NCBI RefSeq assembly: GCF_017316185.1
Contig: NZ_JAFLVX010000019.1
Location: 18,925-75,702, forward strand
Length of the DNA: 56,778 nt
Direction of reading: 5' to 3'
Origin: Candidatus Vagococcus giribetii
Lineage (GTDB): Bacteria; Bacillota; Bacilli; Lactobacillales; Vagococcaceae
Within the stretch, counting starts at the first letter, position 1. Each line of letters starts with the position of its first letter. Below the pieces are notes generated by a model, which was not told the origin of the DNA, did not search any database, and worked only from the letters and a program-made list of their open reading frames with translations. Shown in pieces: positions 1 to 8,407 of the stretch. The translations under genes and the position numbers were made by a program.

Positions 1-3000
1 AGCTAATGGTAAAGAAGTGGACTCAAAAGACGTGACAGAAGCCATGGGTTGGAGCTATCAATTTACAGAGCTACCTAAATACGAAAATGGTGACGAAATT
101 AAGTATACCGTGACAGAAAATAGTGTTCCTGATTATAGTACAACCATTAAAGGATATGATGTGATAAATAGTTACACACCAGAGAAAACCAGTGTGACTA
201 TGACAAAGAGTTGGGAAGATAAGAACAATATTGATGGTCACCGACCAAGCATTATCAAGGTTAAATTGTTAGCTGATGGCAAAGAGGTTGGTAAAGCAGT
301 CGATGTAACAGAGGTTGGTAATTGGACGAAGACGTGGAGCGACTTACCATTAAAAGCTAAAGGTGAGCTGATTAACTATACGGTGGAAGAAGAAGCAGTT
401 CCTGGGTACACTGTCTCAGTTGATGACAGTGATAAAGGTAACATAGTGTTAACTAACACTCACGAACCAGAGAAAACTAAGATTGAAGGCAAAAAAATCT
501 GGAGAGATAATGACAATCAAGATGGTAAGCGAAAAGAATTAGTCACAATCAATTTATTAGCTAATGGTAAAGAAGTGGGCTCAAAAGACGTGACAGAAGC
601 CATGGGTTGGAGCTATCAATTTACAGAGCTACCTAAATACGCAAATGGTGACGAAATTAAGTACACTGTGACAGAAAATCAAGTCCCAGAGTACAACACA
701 ACCATTAAAGGCTACGATGTGATAAACAGTTACACACCAGGAAAAACTAGTGTCACAATGACGAAGAGTTGGGAAGATAATCACAATCAAGACAGGAAAC
801 GCCCAAGTATTATCAAAGTTCAGCTACTAGCTGATGGTGAGAAAAAAGGAAAAGTTGTAGATCTGACAAGTGCAGACAATTGGACGAAGACTTGGAATGA
901 TTTACCGCTAAAAGCTAAAGGACAATTGATTAGCTATACTGTAGAAGAAATAGCTGTCCCAGGATATGTGACAACAGTTGATGATAAAGATAAAGGGAAT
1001 GTCAAACTGACCAATACGCATAATCCTGAAGTCACAGCAATCAAAGGTAAAAAAACGTGGCAAGATAATGATAATCAAGACGGTAAGCGTCCAAAATCCT
1101 TAAAAATCAATTTATTAGCCAATGGTAAGCAAGTAGATTCAACGGAAGTCACAGAAGCATCTGGTTGGGTGTATGGATTTAGTCAGTTACCAAAATATGA
1201 AGCAGGAAAAGAGATAGTTTATACCGTAACAGAAAATCAAATTCCTGAGTATAGTACAACAATCAAGGGTTATGACGTGACAAATAGCTACACACCAGGC
1301 AAAACCAGTGTGACAATGACGAAGAGTTGGGAAGATAATCACAATCAAGACGGGAAACGCCCAAGTATTATCAAAGTTCAACTACTAGCTGATGGTGAGA
1401 AAAAAGGAGAAGTTGTAGACCTGACCAGTGCAGATAATTGGTCGAAAACTTGGAGTAGTTTACCACTGAAAGCAAAAGGTAAGTTGATTAACTATACAGT
1501 AAAAGAAATAACCGTTCCAGGATATGTGACAACAGTTGATGATACTGATAAAGGAAATATTAAGCTAACAAATAGTTATCAACTAGAAAAAACATCTGTT
1601 AAAGGAAGTAAAATCTGGGAAGACAATGACAATCAAGACGGTAAACGTCCAAATCAAGTCAAAGTCAACCTGTTAGCTAATGGTAAAGAAGTAGACTCAA
1701 CAGACGTAACGAAAGACACTAATTGGACTTACGAATTTACAGAATTAGCTAAATACGAATCCGGTAAAGAAATTACTTATACAGTAACAGAAGACCAAGT
1801 TCCTGATTACAGTACAACAATCAAAGGCTATGAAATTACCAATAGTTATACACCGGGGAAAACCAGTGTATCTGTGACTAAGAGCTGGGAAGATGATAAT
1901 GACAGGGATCGTAAACGTCCAAGTATTATCAAAGTACAGCTGTTTGCAAACGGTGAAAAGAAAGAGAAAGCAGTTGAGTTGTCTAGCGGAAATAAATGGA
2001 CGACAACTTGGAATAATTTACCATTAAAAGCCAAAGGGAAATTAGTCCGCTATACAATAGAAGAAGTCTCTGATACAGGCTACCAAGTAACAATAAATGA
2101 TACGAATCCAGGTAATATTAAGTTGACCAACACTCGTCAGTCAGAGCAAACTGCAATTAAAGGAAGTAAAAGTTGGGAAGATAATAACAATCAAGATGGT
2201 AAACGCCCAAATCAAGTCAAAGTTAATTTGTTGGCTAATGGTAAGGAAGTAGACTCAACAGAAGTAACAAAAGCCACTGATTGGACGTACGAGTTTACCG
2301 AGTTACCAAAATGCGAATCAGGTGAAGAAATAGTCTATACTGTGACAGAAGACCAAGTCCCTGATTACAGTACAACAATCAAAGGTTATGAGATTACCAA
2401 CTCTTACACACCGGAAAAAACTAGTGTGACAATGACGAAGAGTTGGGAAGATAAGAACAATCAAGGCGGTAAACGCCCAAGTGAAATCAAGGTTCAACTA
2501 CTAGCAAATGGTGAGGAAAAAGGAAAAATTGTTGAGCTGACAAGTGAGGACAACTGGACAACAACATGGAATGATTTACCACTCAAAGCTGATGGTCAAT
2601 TAATTAAGTACACCATAGCGGAAATGAGTGTCCCGAATTACCAAGTAACCATAAATGATGATAACCACGGAAACATCAAGTTAACCAACACGTATCAACC
2701 AGAACAAATTGCAATTAAAGGCAGTAAAGTCTGGGACGACAATAATAATCAAGCTAAAAAACGTCCAGAGAAAGTAACAATCAATCTATTAGCCGATGGT
2801 AAAGAAGTCGATTCAACAGACGTAACGAAAGCCACTGATTGGACTTACGAGTTTACTGAGTTACCAAAATACGAATCGGGTAAAGAAATTACGTATACCG
2901 TAACAGAAAATCAAGTCCCTGATTACAACACAACAATCAAAGGTTATGACGTTACTAACCGTTACACACCAGGAAAGACCAGTGTCACTGTAACGAAACG

Positions 3001-3258
3001 TTGGGAAGATAACAACAATCAAAATGGCAAACGCCCAACAAGTATTAAAGTCCAGTTATTGGCTAATGGTAAAAAAGAAGGCAAGCCAGTTACTTTGACG
3101 AACCAAGAAGATTGGACAAAGACTTGGAATGAGTTACCGAAACAAGAGAAAAATAAAGACATCAACTACACAGTAGAAGAAATCGCTGTTTCAGGTTATC
3201 AGGTAGCGGTCGATAATACGAATAAAGGGAACATTAAATTAACCAATACCTATAAAGC
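1..3258 (+). repeat. Tandem 558-bp repeats encoding paired CnaB domains
   Basis: The same module start (codons for K-T-S-V) falls at 185, 743, 1301, 1859, 2417 and 2975, which is exactly 558 bases (186 codons) apart each time with no insertion or deletion. Each module is one domain of the TKSWED type followed by one of the GKKIW type. The last module has only the first domain before the cell-wall linker. Bases 1-121 and 559-679 differ at about four positions, so some copies are very recent or homogenised. Confidence 0.95.
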
Positions 3259-3418
3259 AAAATTACCAGACAAACCGAAGAAGAAAACAGGAGGTTCAGG
3301 TAAGTTATTGCCAAAAACAGGTGAAACAGACTCTAACTGGTGGGACTCAGTTGGTTTGATCTTTGTTGGAAGTATGGTGATAGGTCTGTCTATTAGAAGA
3401 AGGAAAGAAAAAGAGTAA
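2..3418 (+). CDS. LPXTG-anchored surface protein, CnaB-repeat stalk (5' partial)
   Basis: The reading frame is open from the window edge, so the N-terminus (signal peptide and any ligand-binding head) lies outside; 1138 residues are visible. They consist of one partial and eleven complete CnaB-like beta-sandwich domains of two alternating kinds. Each keeps the residues expected for an internal isopeptide bond: a Lys in the first strand (GKK-W or TKSWED), a Glu in YTV-E, and an Asn in the last strand (TNSY or LTNT). The C-terminus has a sorting signal: LPKTG at bases 3308-3322, a hydrophobic stretch and a basic RRRKEKE tail, so sortase should link it to peptidoglycan. A class A sortase is encoded about 12 kb downstream. 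The role is probably an adhesin or its stalk; the ligand cannot be told from this part. Confidence 0.93.
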   Translation, partial: ANGKEVDSKDVTEAMGWSYQFTELPKYENGDEIKYTVTENSVPDYSTTIKGYDVINSYTPEKTSVTMTKSWEDKNNIDGHRPSIIKVKLLADGKEVGKAVDVTEVGNWTKTWSDLPLKAKGELINYTVEEEAVPGYTVSVDDSDKGNIVLTNTHEPEKTKIEGKKIWRDNDNQDGKRKELVTINLLANGKEVGSKDVTEAMGWSYQFTELPKYANGDEIKYTVTENQVPEYNTTIKGYDVINSYTPGKTSVTMTKSWEDNHNQDRKRPSIIKVQLLADGEKKGKVVDLTSADNWTKTWNDLPLKAKGQLISYTVEEIAVPGYVTTVDDKDKGNVKLTNTHNPEVTAIKGKKTWQDNDNQDGKRPKSLKINLLANGKQVDSTEVTEASGWVYGFSQLPKYEAGKEIVYTVTENQIPEYSTTIKGYDVTNSYTPGKTSVTMTKSWEDNHNQDGKRPSIIKVQLLADGEKKGEVVDLTSADNWSKTWSSLPLKAKGKLINYTVKEITVPGYVTTVDDTDKGNIKLTNSYQLEKTSVKGSKIWEDNDNQDGKRPNQVKVNLLANGKEVDSTDVTKDTNWTYEFTELAKYESGKEITYTVTEDQVPDYSTTIKGYEITNSYTPGKTSVSVTKSWEDDNDRDRKRPSIIKVQLFANGEKKEKAVELSSGNKWTTTWNNLPLKAKGKLVRYTIEEVSDTGYQVTINDTNPGNIKLTNTRQSEQTAIKGSKSWEDNNNQDGKRPNQVKVNLLANGKEVDSTEVTKATDWTYEFTELPKCESGEEIVYTVTEDQVPDYSTTIKGYEITNSYTPEKTSVTMTKSWEDKNNQGGKRPSEIKVQLLANGEEKGKIVELTSEDNWTTTWNDLPLKADGQLIKYTIAEMSVPNYQVTINDDNHGNIKLTNTYQPEQIAIKGSKVWDDNNNQAKKRPEKVTINLLADGKEVDSTDVTKATDWTYEFTELPKYESGKEITYTVTENQVPDYNTTIKGYDVTNRYTPGKTSVTVTKRWEDNNNQNGKRPTSIKVQLLANGKKEGKPVTLTNQEDWTKTWNELPKQEKNKDINYTVEEIAVSGYQVAVDNTNKGNIKLTNTYKAKLPDKPKKKTGGSGKLLPKTGETDSNWWDSVGLIFVGSMVIGLSIRRRKEKE

Positions 3419-3444
3419 GTCGTTATACGTGTAGAGCAGACTAA

Positions 3445-3488
3445 AAAAACAATCTCTTGACTAAAAAATCTAGTCAGGGGATTGTTTT
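3445..3488. terminator. Bidirectional rho-independent terminator
   Basis: An inverted repeat of about 17 bases per arm (AAACAATCTCTTGACTA and its near complement) surrounds a short loop, with A-rich flank on the left and T-rich flank on the right. It lies between the convergent surface-protein and pseudouridine synthase genes and can serve both. Confidence 0.85.
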
Positions 3489-3500
3489 ATTCTATCCTAC

Positions 3501-4367
3501 TTAATGAGACAAGAAAGGAGTTGCTTGAGTGGTAATTTTTTCCTTGGTAAAGGGATGGATAAGTTCTAATTCTTTGGCATGAAGCATTAATCTTGGTTGA
3601 GACTCGCCTTTTGGATGATACAAAGGATCACCAATTATAGGCTTACCAATAGAAGCTAAATGAACTCTGATTTGATGGGTTCGTCCAGTGTCTAAACGAC
3701 ATTCGACCCAAGAGCTTTTACCACTTCGTTTAACTTCTTTCACATGGGTAATGGCGATTTGTCCACGATTATTATCAATTACTCGTTTTCGCCGGTCATG
3801 TCGGTCACGGCCTATTTTTTTAGTGATAGTCATTTCTTGTTTAGGTAAGGTACCTTCGATTTGAGCTTCATAAAGACGGCTAATTTCTTTTTGTTCAAGC
3901 ATTCTACCTAAAATGGGTAGGATAACTGGGTTCTTGGCAAATAAAATAGCGCCACTGGTTTCTTTATCTAAGCGATGAACCACATAAGGAACTTGCTTCT
4001 TGTCAGCTAGATAGGCGGCTAAATCATTTAGTAATGTATCAGTCTCATCTGGCTGGTTAGGATGGGTTTTGACTCCTGCCTGTTTATTCACGATAATTAA
4101 ATGCTCGTCTTCCCAAATCGGAACAACTCTTGAAGGGTTTCCTTTTAAAATAGTAGGAACGTCATAATCGCTATCTTCAAAAATCAAGGTAACTGTGTCT
4201 CCTGGTGAGACTTCTTGATGAAACATAGCAACTTCATCATTAATTAAGACATTTTTTCTTGTTCGTAAAAAATGTCTGACTTTACGTGGGATGAGCCATT
4301 CTTCTTCTAAAAGCTCTTTTAATGTTTGTTTAGTCGTTTCTTTAGGTAAAACAAAAGAAAATTTCAT
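3501..4367 (-). CDS. RluA-family RNA pseudouridine synthase (YjbO-like)
   Basis: A protein of 288 residues that should isomerise specific uridines to pseudouridine in ribosomal or transfer RNA. The family signature HRLDKETSG, with its catalytic Asp, sits near residue 130, followed by the conserved GRTHQIRVHL segment near residue 230. The N-terminal 70 residues resemble a small S4-like RNA-binding region. The ATG is preceded by AGGAG at 7-base spacing. The gene is monocistronic, convergent with the surface protein gene and divergent from pbp2A. Overall it most resembles Bacillus YjbO. The exact RNA target cannot be assigned from sequence alone, so no symbol is given. Confidence 0.9.
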   Translation of the reverse strand: MKFSFVLPKETTKQTLKELLEEEWLIPRKVRHFLRTRKNVLINDEVAMFHQEVSPGDTVTLIFEDSDYDVPTILKGNPSRVVPIWEDEHLIIVNKQAGVKTHPNQPDETDTLLNDLAAYLADKKQVPYVVHRLDKETSGAILFAKNPVILPILGRMLEQKEISRLYEAQIEGTLPKQEMTITKKIGRDRHDRRKRVIDNNRGQIAITHVKEVKRSGKSSWVECRLDTGRTHQIRVHLASIGKPIIGDPLYHPKGESQPRLMLHAKELELIHPFTKEKITTQATPFLSH

Positions 4368-4500
4368 GATGACACTCCTAAATAAGTTCGAAATTTTAGA
4401 TATTTTTTAAAATTGTAACACACTTTATTAACAACTTCATGTTACCATAGGCTAGAGTTGAAGATAAGTCCTTGGTCTTATCCAATCAAATAGTAGTCTG

Positions 4501-4509
4501 TGTTACTAT
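4501..4509 (+). promoter_or_regulatory. Extended -10 promoter for pbp2A
   Basis: TGT-TACTAT forms an extended -10 element 38 bases before the pbp2A start. No good -35 hexamer is seen at 17 bases, as is common for extended -10 promoters. An inverted repeat (GATAAGTCC / GGTCTTATC, 4463-4482) lies about 20 bases upstream and could be an operator. Confidence 0.5.
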
Positions 4510-4546
4510 AAATATAACTTAAATAAAAGAATTAGAGGAGCTATTC

Positions 4547-6685
4547 ATGGAATATATCAAAAAAATAGGTGCCACGATAAAAGCGTATTTTCAGAAGTTT
4601 TGGGCGTGGTTCTCTCCTTATTTCCAACAATTTAGAGCTTGGAGAAAGCGAGTCTGGAAAAAATACCATATTAATAAAATTATTGTCTTAGCTATTATGA
4701 CAGTGGTGTTAGTCATGAGTATTTACCTGTTCTACTTGGCTAAAAATACCAATGTCTCAAGTTTGAAAGCGGGACTAGAACAAGTAACAACGATTTATGA
4801 TAAAGACGGAGACGAAGCTGGTACGACTGCTAAGTACGGGGCAAAAGGAAATTTTGTGAAGATTGAGGATATTTCTCCTTATATCAAAGATGCCGTTATT
4901 TCCACAGAAGACCGGAAGTTTTATGATCATAAAGGTTACGACATCAAAGGGATAGCCCGAGCCGCTGCGAGAAAAGTCGTTCGAAGGGATAACAGTGGTG
5001 GTGGTGGTAGTACTATCACCCAACAGTTAGCTAAAAATGCTTTCTTAACCCAAGAACAAACGATGACGCGTAAAGCAAAAGAACTCTTTTTAGCCATTGA
5101 AATTGAGAAAGAGTACACGAAAGATGAGATTCTAGAGATGTACTTAAACAAAGCTTACTTTGGTAATGGTGTTTGGGGCGTGCAAGATGCTTCGCTCAAA
5201 TACTTTGGAAAAAATGCAAGTGATGTGACTGTTGATGAGGCGGCTGTGATTGCTGGGATGTTAAAAGGACCAAGTATCTACAATCCAATTGATCACATGG
5301 ATAATGCGATTGCTAGAAGAGACACCGTTTTGTCAGTGATGGTGGATAATGGTAAATTAGATAAAGCAACAGCGGATCATTTAATGACTCAACCATTAGA
5401 GATTCATGATGCGTATCAACCAGAGCATGATACTTACAAATACCCGTATTATTTTGATGCGGTGATTAATGAAGCTATTAGTAAAACTGGCCTTTCAGAT
5501 GATGATATCGCTAATGGGGGCTATAAAATATTTACGGCTTTAGATCAGCAATATCAAATAGGAATGGATCAGACATTTGCTAATGATAGTTTATTCCCAC
5601 CAGCAGCAAGTGACGGGGCGATTGTTGAAGGAGCTTCCGTTGCACTTGATCCTAAAACAGGTGGTGTGAGAGGGATTATTGGTGGACGTGGCGAGTATAC
5701 TTATCGTGGTTGGAACCGAGCAACAGATTCGATGTTGTCACCTGGATCAACCTTAAAACCACTAGCTGTCTATACACCAGCTCTTGAAGCAGGCTACAAA
5801 CCAGATGATGTCTTAAAAGATGAGCCTTTAAGTTATTACGATGTGCAAAACTATTCAAGAACTTATTCAGGGGAAGCAACAATGACTCAAGCTTTGATTC
5901 AGAGTTTAAACGCACCTGCTGTGTGGTTACTCAATGAAATTGGTATTGACCGTGGCTATAAAAAAGTCGAACAATTCGGCATTAAATTAGATGAAAAAGA
6001 CCGTTACTACGGACTGGCTCTAGGTGGTTTGACGAAAGGGACAACGCCGTTAAATATGGCAAGTGCCTACAGTGTCTTTGCTAATCAAGGGATGAAGATG
6101 GATCCTCACTTTATTACGAAGATTGAAGATGCTAACGGGGTTATCATTTATGAAAATGAAAAACCAAAATCAAAACGTGTGACTACACCAGAAGTGGCCG
6201 ATCAAATGACTAGCATGTTGCAAGGTGTTTTCAGTTCAGGAACAGGAATGGAAGCTAAACCATATGGCTACACAATTGCTGGTAAAACAGGAACAACTGA
6301 AAACATCAATGCTGATGGTATGTCAAAAGACCAATGGATTATTGGTTACACACCAGATGTTGTTGTCTCTACTTGGATTGGTTTTGATAAGAGTGGACCA
6401 GATCACTACTTAACAGGTAGTAGTGGTAGTAACTTGGCTAATATCTTTAGAGATGAGACGCAACGCGTTTTAGCGGCCTCTCCTAATACACCATTTACAA
6501 CAGAAGACATCACTCAAACAGGTGTTAATGAGACAACTAAACAAAAAGGAAACTTTGGTGAAAGTCTTAATGACATTGGTGAAAAAGTAAAAGAAGGAGC
6601 TAACACTGTAGGCGACGGCATTAAAAAAGGAGTCGAAACAGTAGGCGACATGTGGGATAGTCTATGGAACAAAGTAAATAGATAA
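4547..6685 (+). CDS. pbp2A: Bifunctional class A penicillin-binding protein PBP2A
   Basis: A peptidoglycan glycosyltransferase and transpeptidase of 712 residues, acting outside the membrane. It has a basic cytoplasmic N-terminus and one membrane anchor (about 45-65). A GT51 domain follows, with the TEDRKFYDHKG motif (catalytic Glu121) and a GGGSTITQQLAKN motif. The transpeptidase domain has S401-T-L-K404, S453-L-N455 and K580-T-G-T-T. The C-terminal tail is hydrophilic and helical (NDIGEKVKEGANTV). The overall pattern, including the short length and the tail, matches streptococcal and enterococcal PBP2A more than PBP1A or PBP1B. An AGAGGAG ribosome binding site supports the ATG. All catalytic motifs are intact. 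Confidence 0.94.
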   Translation: MEYIKKIGATIKAYFQKFWAWFSPYFQQFRAWRKRVWKKYHINKIIVLAIMTVVLVMSIYLFYLAKNTNVSSLKAGLEQVTTIYDKDGDEAGTTAKYGAKGNFVKIEDISPYIKDAVISTEDRKFYDHKGYDIKGIARAAARKVVRRDNSGGGGSTITQQLAKNAFLTQEQTMTRKAKELFLAIEIEKEYTKDEILEMYLNKAYFGNGVWGVQDASLKYFGKNASDVTVDEAAVIAGMLKGPSIYNPIDHMDNAIARRDTVLSVMVDNGKLDKATADHLMTQPLEIHDAYQPEHDTYKYPYYFDAVINEAISKTGLSDDDIANGGYKIFTALDQQYQIGMDQTFANDSLFPPAASDGAIVEGASVALDPKTGGVRGIIGGRGEYTYRGWNRATDSMLSPGSTLKPLAVYTPALEAGYKPDDVLKDEPLSYYDVQNYSRTYSGEATMTQALIQSLNAPAVWLLNEIGIDRGYKKVEQFGIKLDEKDRYYGLALGGLTKGTTPLNMASAYSVFANQGMKMDPHFITKIEDANGVIIYENEKPKSKRVTTPEVADQMTSMLQGVFSSGTGMEAKPYGYTIAGKTGTTENINADGMSKDQWIIGYTPDVVVSTWIGFDKSGPDHYLTGSSGSNLANIFRDETQRVLAASPNTPFTTEDITQTGVNETTKQKGNFGESLNDIGEKVKEGANTVGDGIKKGVETVGDMWDSLWNKVNR

Positions 6686-6708
6686 ATAGTAGGTTTTTAA
6701 TGGCAATA

Positions 6709-6723
6709 ATGTTACAATAACAT
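6709..6723 (+). promoter_or_regulatory. Extended -10 inside a 15-bp perfect palindrome, upstream of yheA
   Basis: The sequence ATGTTACAATAACAT reads the same on both strands around a central CAA and contains an extended -10 element (TG-T-TACAAT, 6710-6718). It lies 29 bases before the yheA start. A protein dimer bound here would block the promoter; no regulator is identified. Confidence 0.5.
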
Positions 6724-6751
6724 CAGATTAAACATTAAAGGAGCAATATAA

Positions 6752-7102
6752 ATGACAGTTAATATTTATGATAGTGCTAACCAAATCGAAAGAGAAATTC
6801 GTGAAATGGACGAATTCAAAGCATTACAAGAAGCTTTTACAGCAATGAAAGCTGAAACAGAATCATTTGAATTATTTACTAACTTCCAAGAATTACAAAT
6901 GGAATTACAACAAAAACAAATGCAAGGCGTTGAATTCTCAGAAGAGGATGCAATGAAAGCACAAGAAATGGCAATGAAAGTTCAAGAAACAGCAGTGATT
7001 CAAGACTTAATGCAAAAAGAACAAGCATTTAGCGTAATCATCAATGACTTAAACCGCATCATCATGAAGCCAGTTCAAGAATTATATGACATGGGTAATT
7101 AA
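6752..7102 (+). CDS. yheA: YheA/YlbF/YmcA-family small helical protein
   Basis: A 116-residue, all-helical, acidic and glutamine-rich protein of the DUF964 family that includes Bacillus YheA, YlbF and YmcA. The central QLQQKQM-type stretch and the C-terminal [13 protein letters not shown] segment closely resemble YheA. YlbF and YmcA act with YaaT on RNA processing and development, but YheA itself has no firm function, so none is claimed here. The ATG has AAGGAGC upstream. The gene lies between pbp2A and the yhaO-yhaN-yhaM cluster and ends in its own terminator; in Bacillus it also lies near the yha genes. Confidence 0.85.
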   Translation: MTVNIYDSANQIEREIREMDEFKALQEAFTAMKAETESFELFTNFQELQMELQQKQMQGVEFSEEDAMKAQEMAMKVQETAVIQDLMQKEQAFSVIINDLNRIIMKPVQELYDMGN

Positions 7103-7108
7103 TTGTTT

Positions 7109-7145
7109 AGAGAGCTAAAGTGAAAACTTAGCTCTCTTTTTTGTC
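7109..7145 (+). terminator. Rho-independent terminator after yheA
   Basis: A perfect 10-bp stem (AGAGAGCTAA / TTAGCTCTCT) is followed by a T-rich tract, six bases after the yheA stop codon. Confidence 0.9.
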
Positions 7146-7201
7146 TTTTTTATAGAAAAATAGGGATGAAATAGGTATGATGTAAGGAAGGAGTGATACG
7201 G

Positions 7202-8407
7202 ATGAAATTTATACACACAGCTGATTTACATATAGACCAACCCTTTTCGGGGATTCATTCAGATCATGCTGACATGAAAGAGATTCTAAAGACTGGTAAT
7301 CAACAAACACTCACAAGAATTGTGGACCTTTGTATAGAAAAAGAGGTTGATTTTTTATTAGTCGTGGGAGATACATTCCACCAAAATCAACCATCTATTC
7401 ACACACAAAAATTTGTGATGGACCAGTTTGAACGCTTAAATCAAGCTAATATTAAAGTTGTGATGTCTTTTGGGAATCATGATTACTATACAGAAAGTCG
7501 TTACTGGTTTGAATGGCCAGATAATGTCGTCCTTTATAAAAAAGAGGAAGTTCAAACTAAAACATTAACCTTAAAAAATGGTGATTCAGTAGCTATCAGT
7601 GGTTTTTCTTATGAACATAATTGGATAACAGACTCTAAGTTACCTGAATTTCCAAGAAGAGATATAGCTTCTACTTATCATATTGGTTTTTATCATGGAG
7701 ATGATACAGGTAACTATGCGCCGTTTTTACCAAGTGATTTGCCTCTTAATTATGAGTACTGGGCATTAGGCCATATTCATAAAAGTGGTGTGCTTTCAGA
7801 ACGTCCACTAACGGTCTATCCTGGAACTCCTCAAGGTCATACAAAAAAAGAAACACAAACAAATGGTGTCGCTTATGTAGAGATTGACCGAGGTGGCCGA
7901 CACATTGAGTGGTTAGATGTGGCCGCTATTAAATGGTATCAAGAAACTGTTCAAGTAGATGATGACATTAGTAAAACAAGCCTTCTAAGTCACATAGAAA
8001 CAACTGTGCTAGAAAAAGATTACCTCAATGAGTTAAATGTGGTATCTATTCATCTTGTGACAACGGCTGAAAATGCACGTGAGATTTTACATGAGAAGGA
8101 AGAAGTATTAGCCTTTCTACAAGAAAAAATCTATCAAGCTTCTAACAAGAAAGTTTGGGTTCAAGAGTTAACTATTGCTAAAGCCACATCAGATAAATTA
8201 ATCATGGGATTTCAAGCGTCTCTAATTGATGATTTAGGTAGAGTATATCAAACAAAGGAAAACTTTGAAGCAGTGGTTAGTGACTTATTGAATCAACCAG
8301 AACTTGTGACAAGTCTTAAGTGGGATGAAGAAGACATGAAGGATATTGTAACCGAGAGTAGTCAACTAATTAAAGATAAAATGATTTTTAAAAATGAGGA
8401 AGACTAA
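7202..8407 (+). CDS. yhaO: YhaO, SbcD/Mre11-like metallophosphoesterase
   Basis: A DNA repair exonuclease family protein of 401 residues. All metal-binding motifs of the Mre11/SbcD fold are visible: D8-x-H10, G56-D57, G91-N-H-D94, a GFYHGDD segment, and G190-H-I-H193. The start is set at the ATG at 7202 because AAGGAAGGAG ends 8 bases before it; a GTG at 7193 overlaps that site and is unlikely. The stop overlaps the yhaN start (TAATG), so the two are translationally coupled, as expected for an Mre11-Rad50-like pair. The likely role is nuclease action on DNA ends with YhaN as ATPase partner. Confidence 0.9.
   Translation: MKFIHTADLHIDQPFSGIHSDHADMKEILKTGNQQTLTRIVDLCIEKEVDFLLVVGDTFHQNQPSIHTQKFVMDQFERLNQANIKVVMSFGNHDYYTESRYWFEWPDNVVLYKKEEVQTKTLTLKNGDSVAISGFSYEHNWITDSKLPEFPRRDIASTYHIGFYHGDDTGNYAPFLPSDLPLNYEYWALGHIHKSGVLSERPLTVYPGTPQGHTKKETQTNGVAYVEIDRGGRHIEWLDVAAIKWYQETVQVDDDISKTSLLSHIETTVLEKDYLNELNVVSIHLVTTAENAREILHEKEEVLAFLQEKIYQASNKKVWVQELTIAKATSDKLIMGFQASLIDDLGRVYQTKENFEAVVSDLLNQPELVTSLKWDEEDMKDIVTESSQLIKDKMIFKNEED

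Noticed and set aside
2-3418. Mobile or recently transferred adhesin island
   Set aside because: No integrase, insertion sequence or attachment repeats are visible at its right end, and the neighbouring genes are core; the left side is outside the window.
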